A stretch of DNA of 64,000 bases from Flavobacteriales bacterium (GTDB lineage Bacteria; Bacteroidota; Bacteroidia; UBA10329). A model generated the notes under the pieces. That model searched no databases. It was not told where the DNA came from and saw only the letters and a list, made by a program, of their open reading frames with translations. Location of the stretch: contig JAIPBM010000003.1 of NCBI GenBank assembly GCA_021739695.1, positions 62,001 to 126,000 on the forward strand, read 5' to 3'. The position numbers and the translations under genes are program-made. Positions 52,890 through 62,323 of the stretch are shown in pieces; within the stretch, counting starts at the first letter, position 1; each line of letters opens with the position of its first letter.

Positions 52890-54659
52890 CTAGTTCTTCC
52901 TCGAGAATACATTCACGTTGCAGTGTAATCCAGCTAATCTTTTAAAATCAGTAGACTTAATGAACGTTAATTTAATTCCTTGTTTTGAAAGCTGCCTTTT
53001 TACTATCGTCAAAGACTTGCCATATTTGGTTTCTTTCCGAAGCAATATGTTTCCAGCCGCAGAATAATCGGGCAAATAGCAGTGAATACCTGATTTGTAG
53101 CTTTCTACCAATCCATTTGCGAATGATGCAATCGTCTCAAGCTCGGAATTGTCATCTTTTATCACCAAGGGCATTGGAACTGTAATTGCTTCTAATTGAA
53201 CACCTAATTTGGATATAAGATCTTGCTGTAATTTTCTAAAACAAGTGTCTGTAAATAAAACCAAAGAGTCAACCACGGTAACATACATTGCCTGTTTTGA
53301 TCGAGAATTTACACCCTTCAAATTCTGGAATTCGATATTTGGTTTCGCTAAAAGGCAATGATAAACGTTTGAATCATTAAATCTCGTGCCTAACAACATC
53401 ATTGATAAATCAAGATGATACATAGGCGCATGGCCACGATAAGAAGCGATGGTGCTGGAGTCAATCGTGTAAGAATGAAATCTCGCACGCTTTTCCTCAA
53501 GCCCAAACCACAATATGGTTTTCGTTCCGTTTGACAATACGTACTCTAAACTCTGTGTCACCTTAAGTTCAATCTCCTTTTTAGTCAATTTGTTCCAATT
53601 AATTCCGAACTGAGTTAATCTCTCCCTAACTGAGGTACTCGCTGTGTCCAAATAGCGCATCTCCAATTCGTCTCGACCAATTATTATGAACCTGTCAGCA
53701 ATAATCATGCTTCCTCCCTGTATGTCGCATTGCGGAAGCATCATGGGACCAGTATGACAAACGCATCGAGCCATACTTCCAGCGGCCTGAATCGGAGAGT
53801 TTCTATCCGTAAGGAGGTCATTCCTAATAGCGAAACTTTTCAATCCACTTGCTGTGGATGGCTCCAATGCGTAATAGTAATCTTGAATCCAAGAAGCAGT
53901 TAACCAATTTTCAATATTTGCAACACACGTTGGATCAGAAGCACAGTATCTGGTCACGTTTGAAAAAACTGGTGGACACTCATTCCTAGTCCTGAAAACA
54001 TTGAGATAAACCTCATCTATGGTCTTATTATATTCCAGATATAACTCGACAAGAGAATCAAAAAGATCCTGAACAATTTTGTCCTGGTTGGAAAGCCAAT
54101 TTTCAAGTTTAACATCTCCAGTATATTCTAACGAGCTCAATCTCCTGATTCGTTCATCCAGAAAATAATGTGATTCAGGAAGGAAAGACGCTGTCAAAAG
54201 CCTTTTTCGTGCGCCTAAGGAAACAAGTTCGTCCAAGCTGGATTTATCCAAGTTCAATGCTTTTTGCGCACCCAAACTATGAAAAGTGACAGATAGTGAA
54301 TCTAGTTTATGCTTTAGTTCAGGAGAGTGAGAAAGTGACTGACACCAAGGGCGATTTTGCGCAAGAAAATCATGATTAGTAATTGACGAAACGTTCTCAA
54401 CCACTGGGATTGCACAGAATTGACCAGCTTCGAGTTTGAGCTTTCTCTTAAGGTTAGTAGGCGGGTTTGGATGTGACAGAGTAGCCCGATACTTCACTAG
54501 AAGGTGATCTATTTTTCCGTGGTAGGAATTAAGGACAGTTACAACATCATATTCATCGTTGAACTGACCATGACATTGCAAAGTCATTATTAAAACAAAG
54601 GCCATGGAATTGAAAATCCATGGCCTTAGCAAGTTGTTTCTTAAAAACTTTGACATCAA
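52890..54659 (-). CDS. Secreted deiminase-fold (PAD/agmatine-deiminase-like) protein
   Basis: This encodes 589 residues with an N-terminal hydrophobic segment (about 14-29). Residues that match the guanidino-modifying enzyme superfamily are Trp257/Asp260 (SWIQDYYYAL), Gly315-Gly316 (DIQGGSMIIAD), His415/Asp417 (YHLDLSM) and His579-Cys580 (GLHCNVNVF), in the same order as the catalytic residues of agmatine deiminase, with Cys580 as the presumed nucleophile. Length and signal sequence are unlike the cytosolic enzymes. The pair with the lipoprotein gene overlaps by four bases. The substrate, and whether it is active, are unknown. Confidence 0.6.
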   Translation of the reverse strand: MMSKFLRNNLLRPWIFNSMAFVLIMTLQCHGQFNDEYDVVTVLNSYHGKIDHLLVKYRATLSHPNPPTNLKRKLKLEAGQFCAIPVVENVSSITNHDFLAQNRPWCQSLSHSPELKHKLDSLSVTFHSLGAQKALNLDKSSLDELVSLGARKRLLTASFLPESHYFLDERIRRLSSLEYTGDVKLENWLSNQDKIVQDLFDSLVELYLEYNKTIDEVYLNVFRTRNECPPVFSNVTRYCASDPTCVANIENWLTASWIQDYYYALEPSTASGLKSFAIRNDLLTDRNSPIQAAGSMARCVCHTGPMMLPQCDIQGGSMIIADRFIIIGRDELEMRYLDTASTSVRERLTQFGINWNKLTKKEIELKVTQSLEYVLSNGTKTILWFGLEEKRARFHSYTIDSSTIASYRGHAPMYHLDLSMMLLGTRFNDSNVYHCLLAKPNIEFQNLKGVNSRSKQAMYVTVVDSLVLFTDTCFRKLQQDLISKLGVQLEAITVPMPLVIKDDNSELETIASFANGLVESYKSGIHCYLPDYSAAGNILLRKETKYGKSLTIVKRQLSKQGIKLTFIKSTDFKRLAGLHCNVNVFSRKN

Positions 54660-55411
54660 TACTTACATGTCCAATGACTAACTCCTAAATCATCTGTTTT
54701 CTCTTTTCCAATCTTCAGGTCGTTAACTGTCCCAGAGGTTGCTAAGTATAGAGTTCCAGAGCTAGGACTTCGATCGTTAAAATGAATAAAAAATGAAGAA
54801 GAAACTGCTCCTTCTGAACGCGTATACAAATCTGCCAAAACGACTTCCTTAGTTGTCACGCCAGCATTTCTGCCATCTGTTGCTCCAATTAATGCCGGTG
54901 AAGATTCACCATGACCGAATAAATCCTTAGTAAAGGAAAGTTTAAAGTCTGAGTATTCGTCAAAATCTTTCTGTTGCGTAACTCGCTTTGGATCTCTTGC
55001 CGCAACAGTGCTGATTCTACCAGAATACACCTTTCCTTTTTGCCTAGTTGTAAATATTTCAACACCAGCAAGCTGATGAATATTTGCTTCAAAAACGGGT
55101 TTCGAAGTACCACTATTGTCATAAACCTCAAAAATCGCAGTTGCAAAAGCAGGCCAAGTGTGTTTTTCAATTCGGAGACATATGTTGTATTTACTTATAT
55201 CTGCCATTTCAAGAGATTTAGCCTTTTCTCCACTCTCAACTTCTGGCATACTATCAATCACAGCAAGTCTAATTTGATTCAAAATGGAATCCTTTATAGC
55301 ACCTTGTTGAATATAGCTATCTTGACACTCCTTTAATTTTCCGGCATCTCCACATCCCGCCATTCCGCCAACTAGAACAACAGCGATAAATAATTTCATT
55401 AACGATTTCAT
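54656..55411 (-). CDS. Putative lipoprotein partner of the deiminase-fold protein
   Basis: This encodes 251 residues. The lipobox ends at Cys20 (GMAGC). The mature part has beta-strand-like segments and a VYSGRISTVAARD region, with no recognised domain. It is the first gene of a two-gene operon, its stop overlapping the next start (ATGA). It may anchor or regulate the deiminase-fold protein. Confidence 0.68.
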   Translation of the reverse strand: MKSLMKLFIAVVLVGGMAGCGDAGKLKECQDSYIQQGAIKDSILNQIRLAVIDSMPEVESGEKAKSLEMADISKYNICLRIEKHTWPAFATAIFEVYDNSGTSKPVFEANIHQLAGVEIFTTRQKGKVYSGRISTVAARDPKRVTQQKDFDEYSDFKLSFTKDLFGHGESSPALIGATDGRNAGVTTKEVVLADLYTRSEGAVSSSFFIHFNDRSPSSGTLYLATSGTVNDLKIGKEKTDDLGVSHWTCKY

Positions 55412-55535
55412 AGGTCAAATAGATTTTCAGGTTAGTCTCCCAATATTACCTATTCATCTATAAAAACACAATACCCAAGTGATAAAATGACTGAAAAAGG
55501 CTATCGATTTTACGATAGGATAACATTCAGCTACT

Positions 55536-56237
55536 TCAGTTGCTCAATTGGTAGCTAGTGATGGTGAGTTCGGTGAGTTCCTCCGATAAAGAACGAACGT
55601 TGATGGTTCCTTCAGCATTACTGATGCGCGTTAACTGACCATCCTTTCCTTTCACAAAACGCAATCCATCCAATAAACTGGCTTGTTTACTCATTTTGAG
55701 TAAAGCTTCCAGCAGTACATATGTCTGTGGAACGGAAATGGGCAACAATAACTTAGATGTTCTTCGGTCGTTTTGCTTCTCCAATTCAAGCTCTATTCCA
55801 GCGTCAAACTTCTGTAAGCTGTAGAATAAGGTATCTCCACTTCTACTCTTCTCTGTAGCCGTAATGGTTTCTCCTTCCTGATGCAGCGTTGATGCACAAT
55901 AAACAGGAAGCAATTCGGTAAGCGAGCCAGTTTCTGAGACTTGGGTAGGCGCAGGTAACTCATTAAGATAACCTCCGAAAATATATCCTTCTCTACCTCT
56001 GAAGCTGACCTTAAACCAATGGTCCTTTATCCATCCCAATTGAAGGTCGATGTTTGTCCGTTCTAGTATTTCGACCTGCTTGCCAAACGGAACTTTTGTT
56101 ACCACGCGGGCATTGGCATCGGGTTGCGAACGCATGTTCAGACCGTTTACGGCCATCACGTTCAAATACTTAGGTGTGTTTTGCGCCATCGCGTTCATAC
56201 CGATGGCCGAAATGAGAATTACCAGTAGCTTTTTCAT
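55536..56237 (-). CDS. Periplasmic SH3b-domain protein
   Basis: I chose the ATG at 56237 (233 residues), at the start of the signal peptide MKKLLVILISAIGMNAMAQ. A bacterial SH3-type domain follows (LNMRSQPDANARVVTKVPFG, then WIKDHWFKVSFRGREGYIFGGYL). Such domains bind peptidoglycan or other surface ligands. The C-terminal 120 residues are not recognised. It is a single gene. Confidence 0.72.
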   Translation of the reverse strand: MKKLLVILISAIGMNAMAQNTPKYLNVMAVNGLNMRSQPDANARVVTKVPFGKQVEILERTNIDLQLGWIKDHWFKVSFRGREGYIFGGYLNELPAPTQVSETGSLTELLPVYCASTLHQEGETITATEKSRSGDTLFYSLQKFDAGIELELEKQNDRRTSKLLLPISVPQTYVLLEALLKMSKQASLLDGLRFVKGKDGQLTRISNAEGTINVRSLSEELTELTITSYQLSN

Positions 56238-56316
56238 GACTTTCAGATTTTGGTTCAATCACTGAACGTCTATCTGAAAACCAATATTGAACGGACTACA
56301 TCGCTCTTAACATATA

Positions 56317-57633
56317 TTAGATCGGCTCCGCTTTATGGAGTTGCACGCGCAAGGTCAATACTGCGGCAAGCAGCATCAATCCACCGCCAAGCATTACAGC
56401 CGAAAGGCGGTCATTATCCAAGACTGATTCCATTACCCAACCAAAACCAAGGCTGGCAATGATCTCTGGTAATACAATGAAGAAGTTGAAAATACCCATA
56501 TAAACACCGATTTTCTCTTTAGGAAGACTATTGCCCAACATGGCATAAGGCATGGAAAGAATACTGGCCCATGCAATGCCAACGCCTGTCATAGAAAGGA
56601 AAAGCATGTTCGGTTCGGTTACAAATTTCACAGATATGAGACCGATTCCGCCAGCTAGCAAGCACAAGGCATGCGTTACTTTCATAGAAAGACGTGTGGC
56701 CAACCACGGCAGCACCAATGCAAACAAGAAGGTTATGAGATTGTAATACGCAAGCGTCAATCCGGCAAACTCAATTCCTTCGGTGTATGCCTGAGAACCG
56801 TCTTCTGCCATGAACACGTTTCGGGCCACGGCAACCGAATAATAGAACCACATCAAAAACAATCCTGGCCATGTAAAAAACTGGACCAAAGCCACTTGCC
56901 GCATGGTTTTGGGCATAGTTGCAATAGAACTGAAAATCTCTTTTAGTGCCACGCCAACTCCTTTGCTATTGGCATTCTTGCTTCTAAATGCTTCAAGATC
57001 AGCAGGTGGATAGGGTTTTGTGGTGATAATCGTAACGGAAACAGCTCCGATAAAAGCCACGGCACCCAAATAGAATGAGAACTTGACCGAATCTGGAATA
57101 CCGCCATCAGGCGAAGCATTGGAAACACCGAACCAATTGCTCATCATCCATGGTAAGGCTGATGCAATTACAGCTCCAATACCGATCATGAAGCTTTGCA
57201 TGGCGAATCCTTTGCTGTGCTGTTTTTCTGGAAGCATATCCACGACAAACGCCCTGAACGGTTCCATGGAAACGTTGATGGAAGCATCCAAAATCCATAG
57301 AAGACCGGCAGCCATCCAAATGGCTGAAGAATTTGGCATTAATACCAAAGCGATGGAACTCAAAATTGCACCAGTAAGAAAATATGGCCTCCTTCGTCCG
57401 AGTTTGGTCCATGTCCTATCGCTCATGTAACCTATGATGGGTTGAATGATCAGGCCTGTGAGTGGCGCAGCTAACCATAGCATTGGGATATCTTCAGGTT
57501 TGGCTCCGAGATATTCGTAAATGGCGCTCATGTTGGCCATTTGCAATCCCCAACCGAACTGAATTCCCATAAAACCGAAACTCATGTTCCATATCTGCCA
57601 AAAAGAAAGGGTAGGTTTTGTCTGTGTATTCAT
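56317..57633 (-). CDS. MFS transporter, SLC45-like sugar carrier
   Basis: This encodes 438 residues with about 12 hydrophobic segments. Near the N-terminus, GYMSDRTWTKLGRRRPYFL is the MFS signature after helix 2. The family resemblance is to SLC45-type sugar:proton symporters (maltose, sucrose or related). The substrate is not certain. It is a single gene, divergent from relA/spoT. Confidence 0.85.
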   Translation of the reverse strand: MNTQTKPTLSFWQIWNMSFGFMGIQFGWGLQMANMSAIYEYLGAKPEDIPMLWLAAPLTGLIIQPIIGYMSDRTWTKLGRRRPYFLTGAILSSIALVLMPNSSAIWMAAGLLWILDASINVSMEPFRAFVVDMLPEKQHSKGFAMQSFMIGIGAVIASALPWMMSNWFGVSNASPDGGIPDSVKFSFYLGAVAFIGAVSVTIITTKPYPPADLEAFRSKNANSKGVGVALKEIFSSIATMPKTMRQVALVQFFTWPGLFLMWFYYSVAVARNVFMAEDGSQAYTEGIEFAGLTLAYYNLITFLFALVLPWLATRLSMKVTHALCLLAGGIGLISVKFVTEPNMLFLSMTGVGIAWASILSMPYAMLGNSLPKEKIGVYMGIFNFFIVLPEIIASLGFGWVMESVLDNDRLSAVMLGGGLMLLAAVLTLRVQLHKAEPI

Positions 57634-57748
57634 GCTTAAAACGACTTAGTGTAAATGTAACACTTTGGGTCATTGAGCAACAACTGGCAAATTTGCTGGC
57701 ATCCACTATTTCTTAGCTACGAATCGTAAAAAAACGTGCGTGATCATA

Positions 57749-57756
57749 TACCTTTG
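57749..57756 (+). promoter_or_regulatory. -7 box of the relA/spoT gene (TACCTTTG)
   Basis: An exact match ends four bases before the ATG at 57761, again close to leaderless. Confidence 0.6.
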
Positions 57757-57760
57757 ATTC

Positions 57761-60043
57761 ATGTCTGATAACATGCCAGCGATAGACCCAGAGAAGGAGA
57801 AACAGGATATTCTCAAAGCGTATAAAAAGCTCCTACGTTCCACCAAGCGACACGAAGCCAAAGGCGATCTGAAAATGATTCGCAAGGCCTTTGATGTGGC
57901 GTTGGATGCGCACAAGGATATGCGCAGAAAATCTGGAGAACCGTACATCTATCATCCGATTGCCGTAGCAGAGATTGTGACCTCTGAGATCGGTCTGGGG
58001 GCAAAATCGATTGTATGCGCGCTTTTGCACGATACGGTGGAAGACACTGACCTCACCGTTGAAGACATGCGAAGGATGTTCGGAGACAAGGTGGCGCAGA
58101 TCATTGATGGTCTGACCAAGCTCTCTGGCGTACTCGATATTAAAGAAGATAAAAGCCTTCAGGCAGAGAATTTCAGAAAGATGTTGCTGACCATGAGCAG
58201 CGACATCCGTGTGATCCTGATCAAACTGGCCGATCGATTGCACAACATGCGTACGATGGATTCGATGCGCAGAGACAAGCAGCTGAAAATTGCATCCGAA
58301 ACGATGTACATCTACGCTCCGCTTGCGCATCGATTGGGACTTTACGCCATCAAGACCGAATTGGAAGACCTCTCGTTCAAATACCTTGAACCAGAACTCT
58401 ACGATGAGATTGTAAACAAGCTACGGGATTCGGCCAGGCAACGAAATAGATTCATCAATAAATTCAGTTTTCCGATCATCAATTCTTTGAATGATGCAGG
58501 AGTTGACTACGAAATAAAAGGCCGGACCAAATCGGTCTATTCCATTGCTCGGAAGATGAAATCGCAAGGTGTTCCGTTCGAAGAAGTGTTCGACATTTTC
58601 GCCATCCGCATCATTACCAACAGTAAAGAAGAATCGGAGAAAACAGATTGCTGGAAAGCCTATTCCATCGTTACAGATCATTATGTTCCAAATCCAGGTC
58701 GATTCCGCGATTGGGTGAGCAAACCCAAATCTAACGGTTACGAATCGCTGCATACAACGGTAATGAGCGAAGGCGGAAAGTGGGTTGAGGTTCAGATCCG
58801 TACAAGAAGAATGGATGATGTGGCCGAAAAAGGATTGGCGGCACATTGGAAGTATAAGGAAACAAAGAAGGGAGACGATCAGCCACAGTCAAACGAAAGT
58901 GGATTTGATGAATGGTTGAATCAGATCCGTGAATTGCTGGAAAGTCCAGACCCGAATGCCATCGATTTCATTGATGATTTCAAGCTGAATCTGTTTGCTG
59001 AGGAGATTTTCGTTTTCACCCCATCGGGAGAAGTTCGAACGCTGCCATCGAATGCAACTTCGCTTGACTTCGCCTTTGAGATCCACACAGAAGTAGGAAT
59101 GCGCTGCATTGGCGCCAAAGTGAACGGCAAACTTTATCCGCTCAGCTACAATTTAAAAAGTGGCGATCAGGTTGAAGTATTGACCAGCAACAAGCAAAAA
59201 CCGAAGGAAGATTGGTTGTCGTTTGTGGTAACGGCCAAGGCCAAATCGAAGATAAAACAGGCACTAAAAGAGGAAAGTAGAAGCATTGCCGCTGACGGAA
59301 AAGAAATACTTGAGCGTAAACTGAAGCAGATGAAGCTTACGCTCGATCGTGAATTGACCGATAAGCTTCACAAGCACTTCAGGCTTCAAACAAGTCAGGA
59401 TCTATTCATTAAAATCGCCAAAAAGAGTATCGATTTCAAGGAGATAAAGGAGTTTATCGAAAGCAGTAAGAATGCTTCAAAATGGTATAATGTTCTCCGA
59501 AATCGTATTACTGGAACAAGTGAAAGCAATACGGCCAAAACCGAAGCACCGAAACCTAAATCGGCAGACAAAGACAAAGCAGATACGATAGTTATTGGCG
59601 ATGCCAGTCAGAAAATGGACTACGTGATGGCCAAATGCTGCAGTCCGATTCCTGGCGATGACATTTTCGGTTTTGTGACCATTGGCGAAGGCATTAAGAT
59701 CCATCGGACCAATTGCCCAAATGCCATCAACATAAGAAGCAACTACGCTTACCGCGTAGTGCCAGCAAGTTGGGCAAGTAAAGACGATCATACTTCTTTC
59801 GTCACTGGAATTCTCATTACTGGAATTGATGACGTAGGTTTGGTGAATGCCATTACAACGGTTATTTCCAAAGACTTGAATGTGAATATGAAAAGTATCG
59901 CGTTCGAAAGTCATGATGGTGTGTTTGAAGGCCACATCAAGGTTTTGGTGGAAGGAATTCATCACCTCAACAATCTAATTGTGAACCTCAAAAAGGTTAA
60001 CGGTATAAAGAAGATCGTCAGAGAAGACGAACTGGACAATTAA
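57761..60043 (+). CDS. relA: Bifunctional (p)ppGpp synthetase/hydrolase
   Basis: This encodes 760 residues. The hydrolase domain has an intact HD motif (HDTVEDT at 90-96, His90). The synthetase domain follows (GRTKSVYSIARKM), then TGS, zinc-finger (AKCCSPIPGDD) and ACT domains. This is the long Rel type that both makes and degrades the alarmone in the stringent response. Its stop overlaps smpB by one base. Confidence 0.95.
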   Translation: MSDNMPAIDPEKEKQDILKAYKKLLRSTKRHEAKGDLKMIRKAFDVALDAHKDMRRKSGEPYIYHPIAVAEIVTSEIGLGAKSIVCALLHDTVEDTDLTVEDMRRMFGDKVAQIIDGLTKLSGVLDIKEDKSLQAENFRKMLLTMSSDIRVILIKLADRLHNMRTMDSMRRDKQLKIASETMYIYAPLAHRLGLYAIKTELEDLSFKYLEPELYDEIVNKLRDSARQRNRFINKFSFPIINSLNDAGVDYEIKGRTKSVYSIARKMKSQGVPFEEVFDIFAIRIITNSKEESEKTDCWKAYSIVTDHYVPNPGRFRDWVSKPKSNGYESLHTTVMSEGGKWVEVQIRTRRMDDVAEKGLAAHWKYKETKKGDDQPQSNESGFDEWLNQIRELLESPDPNAIDFIDDFKLNLFAEEIFVFTPSGEVRTLPSNATSLDFAFEIHTEVGMRCIGAKVNGKLYPLSYNLKSGDQVEVLTSNKQKPKEDWLSFVVTAKAKSKIKQALKEESRSIAADGKEILERKLKQMKLTLDRELTDKLHKHFRLQTSQDLFIKIAKKSIDFKEIKEFIESSKNASKWYNVLRNRITGTSESNTAKTEAPKPKSADKDKADTIVIGDASQKMDYVMAKCCSPIPGDDIFGFVTIGEGIKIHRTNCPNAINIRSNYAYRVVPASWASKDDHTSFVTGILITGIDDVGLVNAITTVISKDLNVNMKSIAFESHDGVFEGHIKVLVEGIHHLNNLIVNLKKVNGIKKIVREDELDN

Positions 60044-60486
60044 TGGAAGTAATTGCCTCAAATAGAAACGCCAAGTACGAATTCGCCTTTTTGGAAGAAT
60101 TCACGGCAGGACTACAACTATTTGGCACCGAAATAAAAAGTATTCGGAACAAAGATGTGAGCATTGCCGAAGGCTATTGCACCTTCATCAATGATGAACT
60201 GTATATCCTTAACATGCATATTGCGCCATACGAGCAAGGCACTTACAACAATCACGAGCCGAAGCGCGACCGAAAACTGTTGTTGAAATCGCAAGAACTG
60301 AAAAAGCTCAGCGGTAAATTGAAGGACAAAGGTCTGACCATTATCCCAACGCGGCTGTTCATTTCAGATAAAGGTCACGCCAAGTTGAACATCGCGCTGG
60401 CAAAGGGTAAGAAACTGCACGACAAACGCGACACCATTAAAGACAAAGACGTGAAGCGCGAAATTGATCGCGCCATGAAGCGCTGA
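60043..60486 (+). CDS. smpB: SsrA-binding protein SmpB
   Basis: This encodes 147 residues, the usual length. The FLEEFTAGLQLFGTEIKSIR N-terminus and a C-terminal DKRDTIKDKDVKREIDRAMK helix are typical. SmpB brings tmRNA to stalled ribosomes. It overlaps relA by one base (TAATG). Confidence 0.97.
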   Translation: MEVIASNRNAKYEFAFLEEFTAGLQLFGTEIKSIRNKDVSIAEGYCTFINDELYILNMHIAPYEQGTYNNHEPKRDRKLLLKSQELKKLSGKLKDKGLTIIPTRLFISDKGHAKLNIALAKGKKLHDKRDTIKDKDVKREIDRAMKR

Positions 60487-60527
60487 TCTTTAACACAATC
60501 GATCATCTGAGATTGATGGTTTAAGGT

Positions 60528-61175
60528 CTATTGAGCCTTATCATCCAACATCGGCACAAAACGGAAGCTGCCATGATCGGCAGTGATCAATTCCCCGTTG
60601 GCTTTCTTTGTGATGGTCTTCATGATTTCTTCATCACCATTCGAAACAGGAATGACCATGATTCCATCTGGCTTCAGCTGTTCCAACAATCCTTCGGGAA
60701 TAATAGGTGCTCCAGCAGTAATGATAATGCGATCGTAAGGTGCCCAAACAGGTACACCAAGATTGCCATCTCCGAAAAAAGTCTTTACCTGATAGCCGAG
60801 CTTCGGTAGTAATTTACTTGTTCTATCAAACAGCTCTTTAATTCTTTCGATGCTGAAAACCTTCGCTCCCATTTCTTGAAGAACGGACGCCTGATAACCG
60901 GAGCCAGTACCGATTTCAAGCACCTTCATTCCGCGCTTTATCTGTAACAGTTCGCTTTGCACAGCCACCGTGTAAGGCTGCGATATGGTCTGACCTGCAC
61001 CAATGCTGAATGGTCTGTCTTCATACGCATACTGTTCAAATGCACTGTTCAAGAACAAATGTCGAGGCACATTCCCAATTGCCTTCAGAACATTCTCATC
61101 CTTAATTCCTTTTTCTCTAAGGTGCTCAATCAGCTTCCTTCTATTTCCTTGCTGTTTATGAGAATCCTTGACCAA
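60528..61175 (-). CDS. pcm: Protein-L-isoaspartate O-methyltransferase
   Basis: This encodes 215 residues. SAM-binding motif I is VLEIGTGSGYQASVL, and the preceding SIGAGQTISQPYTVA substrate loop is typical. It repairs damaged aspartate residues in proteins. It is convergent with smpB and divergent from the oxidoreductase gene. Confidence 0.95.
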   Translation of the reverse strand: MVKDSHKQQGNRRKLIEHLREKGIKDENVLKAIGNVPRHLFLNSAFEQYAYEDRPFSIGAGQTISQPYTVAVQSELLQIKRGMKVLEIGTGSGYQASVLQEMGAKVFSIERIKELFDRTSKLLPKLGYQVKTFFGDGNLGVPVWAPYDRIIITAGAPIIPEGLLEQLKPDGIMVIPVSNGDEEIMKTITKKANGELITADHGSFRFVPMLDDKAQ

Positions 61176-61284
61176 TTGAGATGTTAAATTTTGAATGTTG
61201 AAAAGAGAATTTCCCGCTGAATATCGGGGCGGCTAAATGTAATAATTTGCAGGTGTTCTAATTTAAAACGAAGTCTGAATTTCA

Positions 61285-62283
61285 ATGGAAAACCTTAAGG
61301 TCGGGGTACTAGGTGCTGGGCATCTTGGAAAGATTCACATCAAGCTGCTCTTAGAGACCGAAGGATTTGACCTCGTTGGTTTTTACGATCCTGATAAAAA
61401 ACAGGCCGACTTTGCAAATGAACAATTCGGCATCAAAGCGTTTTCCAGCATCGAAGAACTGATTGATGCCGTTGATGTGGTAGACGTGGTCACTCCTACT
61501 CTTTCTCACTACGACTGTGCTTCGCTGGCACTTAGAAATTCGAAACACGTTTTCATCGAAAAACCTGTAACCAACACCTTAGAAGAAGCCGAAGCGTTGA
61601 TGAAATTGGCTGAAGAAGCCAAAGTGAAGGTGCAAATTGGTCACGTGGAGCGCTTCAATCCAGCGTTTCTTGCCAGCAAACCATTCATCAAAAATCCGAT
61701 GTTCATTGAATGCCATCGCTTGGCGCAGTTCAACCCGCGTGGAACAGATGTTCCTGTCGTAATGGACCTTATGATCCATGATCTGGACATCATTCTGAGC
61801 TTGGTTAAATCGAACGTGAAACGCATCAGTGCGAGTGGTGTTTCTGTGGTAAGTAACACGCCAGATATTGCCAATGCGCGCATCGAGTTTGGAAATGGTT
61901 GCGTGGCCAACATTACTGCAAGCAGAATTTCGTTGAAGAATATGCGTAAAACACGGCTGTTTCAGCGCGATGCATACATCGCCATCGATTTTCTAAAGAA
62001 GAAGACCGAAGTGGTCCGATTGGAAGATGCCGGCTCAGAAACGAACTCGAACGACATGTTCATTGAATTGCCTGACAACAGCAGGAAAAAGATTCATTTT
62101 GAATTTCCAAACATTGAAGAAACCAATGCCATTCACGAAGAACTTCGGTCGTTCAGAAACTGCATTGAAACGGATACAGAACCAGCCGTTTCTATTCAAG
62201 ATGGCTACAACGCGCTTCAGATTGCCCATCAGATCGTAACCAAGTTGCACCTTGGCACCGATCTTCTTACTTCTGAGATATAA
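61285..62283 (+). CDS. Gfo/Idh/MocA-family oxidoreductase
   Basis: This encodes 332 residues. The N-terminal NAD(P)-binding motif GVLGAGHLGKIHIK and EKPVTNTLEEAEAL are clear. Members oxidize or reduce sugars and related polyols. The HVERFNPAF segment is common to the UDP-GlcNAc 3-dehydrogenase-type. The lipoprotein and sugar transferase genes follow on the same strand, so a role in surface glycan synthesis is possible. Confidence 0.88.
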   Translation: MENLKVGVLGAGHLGKIHIKLLLETEGFDLVGFYDPDKKQADFANEQFGIKAFSSIEELIDAVDVVDVVTPTLSHYDCASLALRNSKHVFIEKPVTNTLEEAEALMKLAEEAKVKVQIGHVERFNPAFLASKPFIKNPMFIECHRLAQFNPRGTDVPVVMDLMIHDLDIILSLVKSNVKRISASGVSVVSNTPDIANARIEFGNGCVANITASRISLKNMRKTRLFQRDAYIAIDFLKKKTEVVRLEDAGSETNSNDMFIELPDNSRKKIHFEFPNIEETNAIHEELRSFRNCIETDTEPAVSIQDGYNALQIAHQIVTKLHLGTDLLTSEI

Positions 62284-62323
62284 TAAAATTACTTTCGCGT
62301 CCGTTCTCGCGCTTTATAATGCA

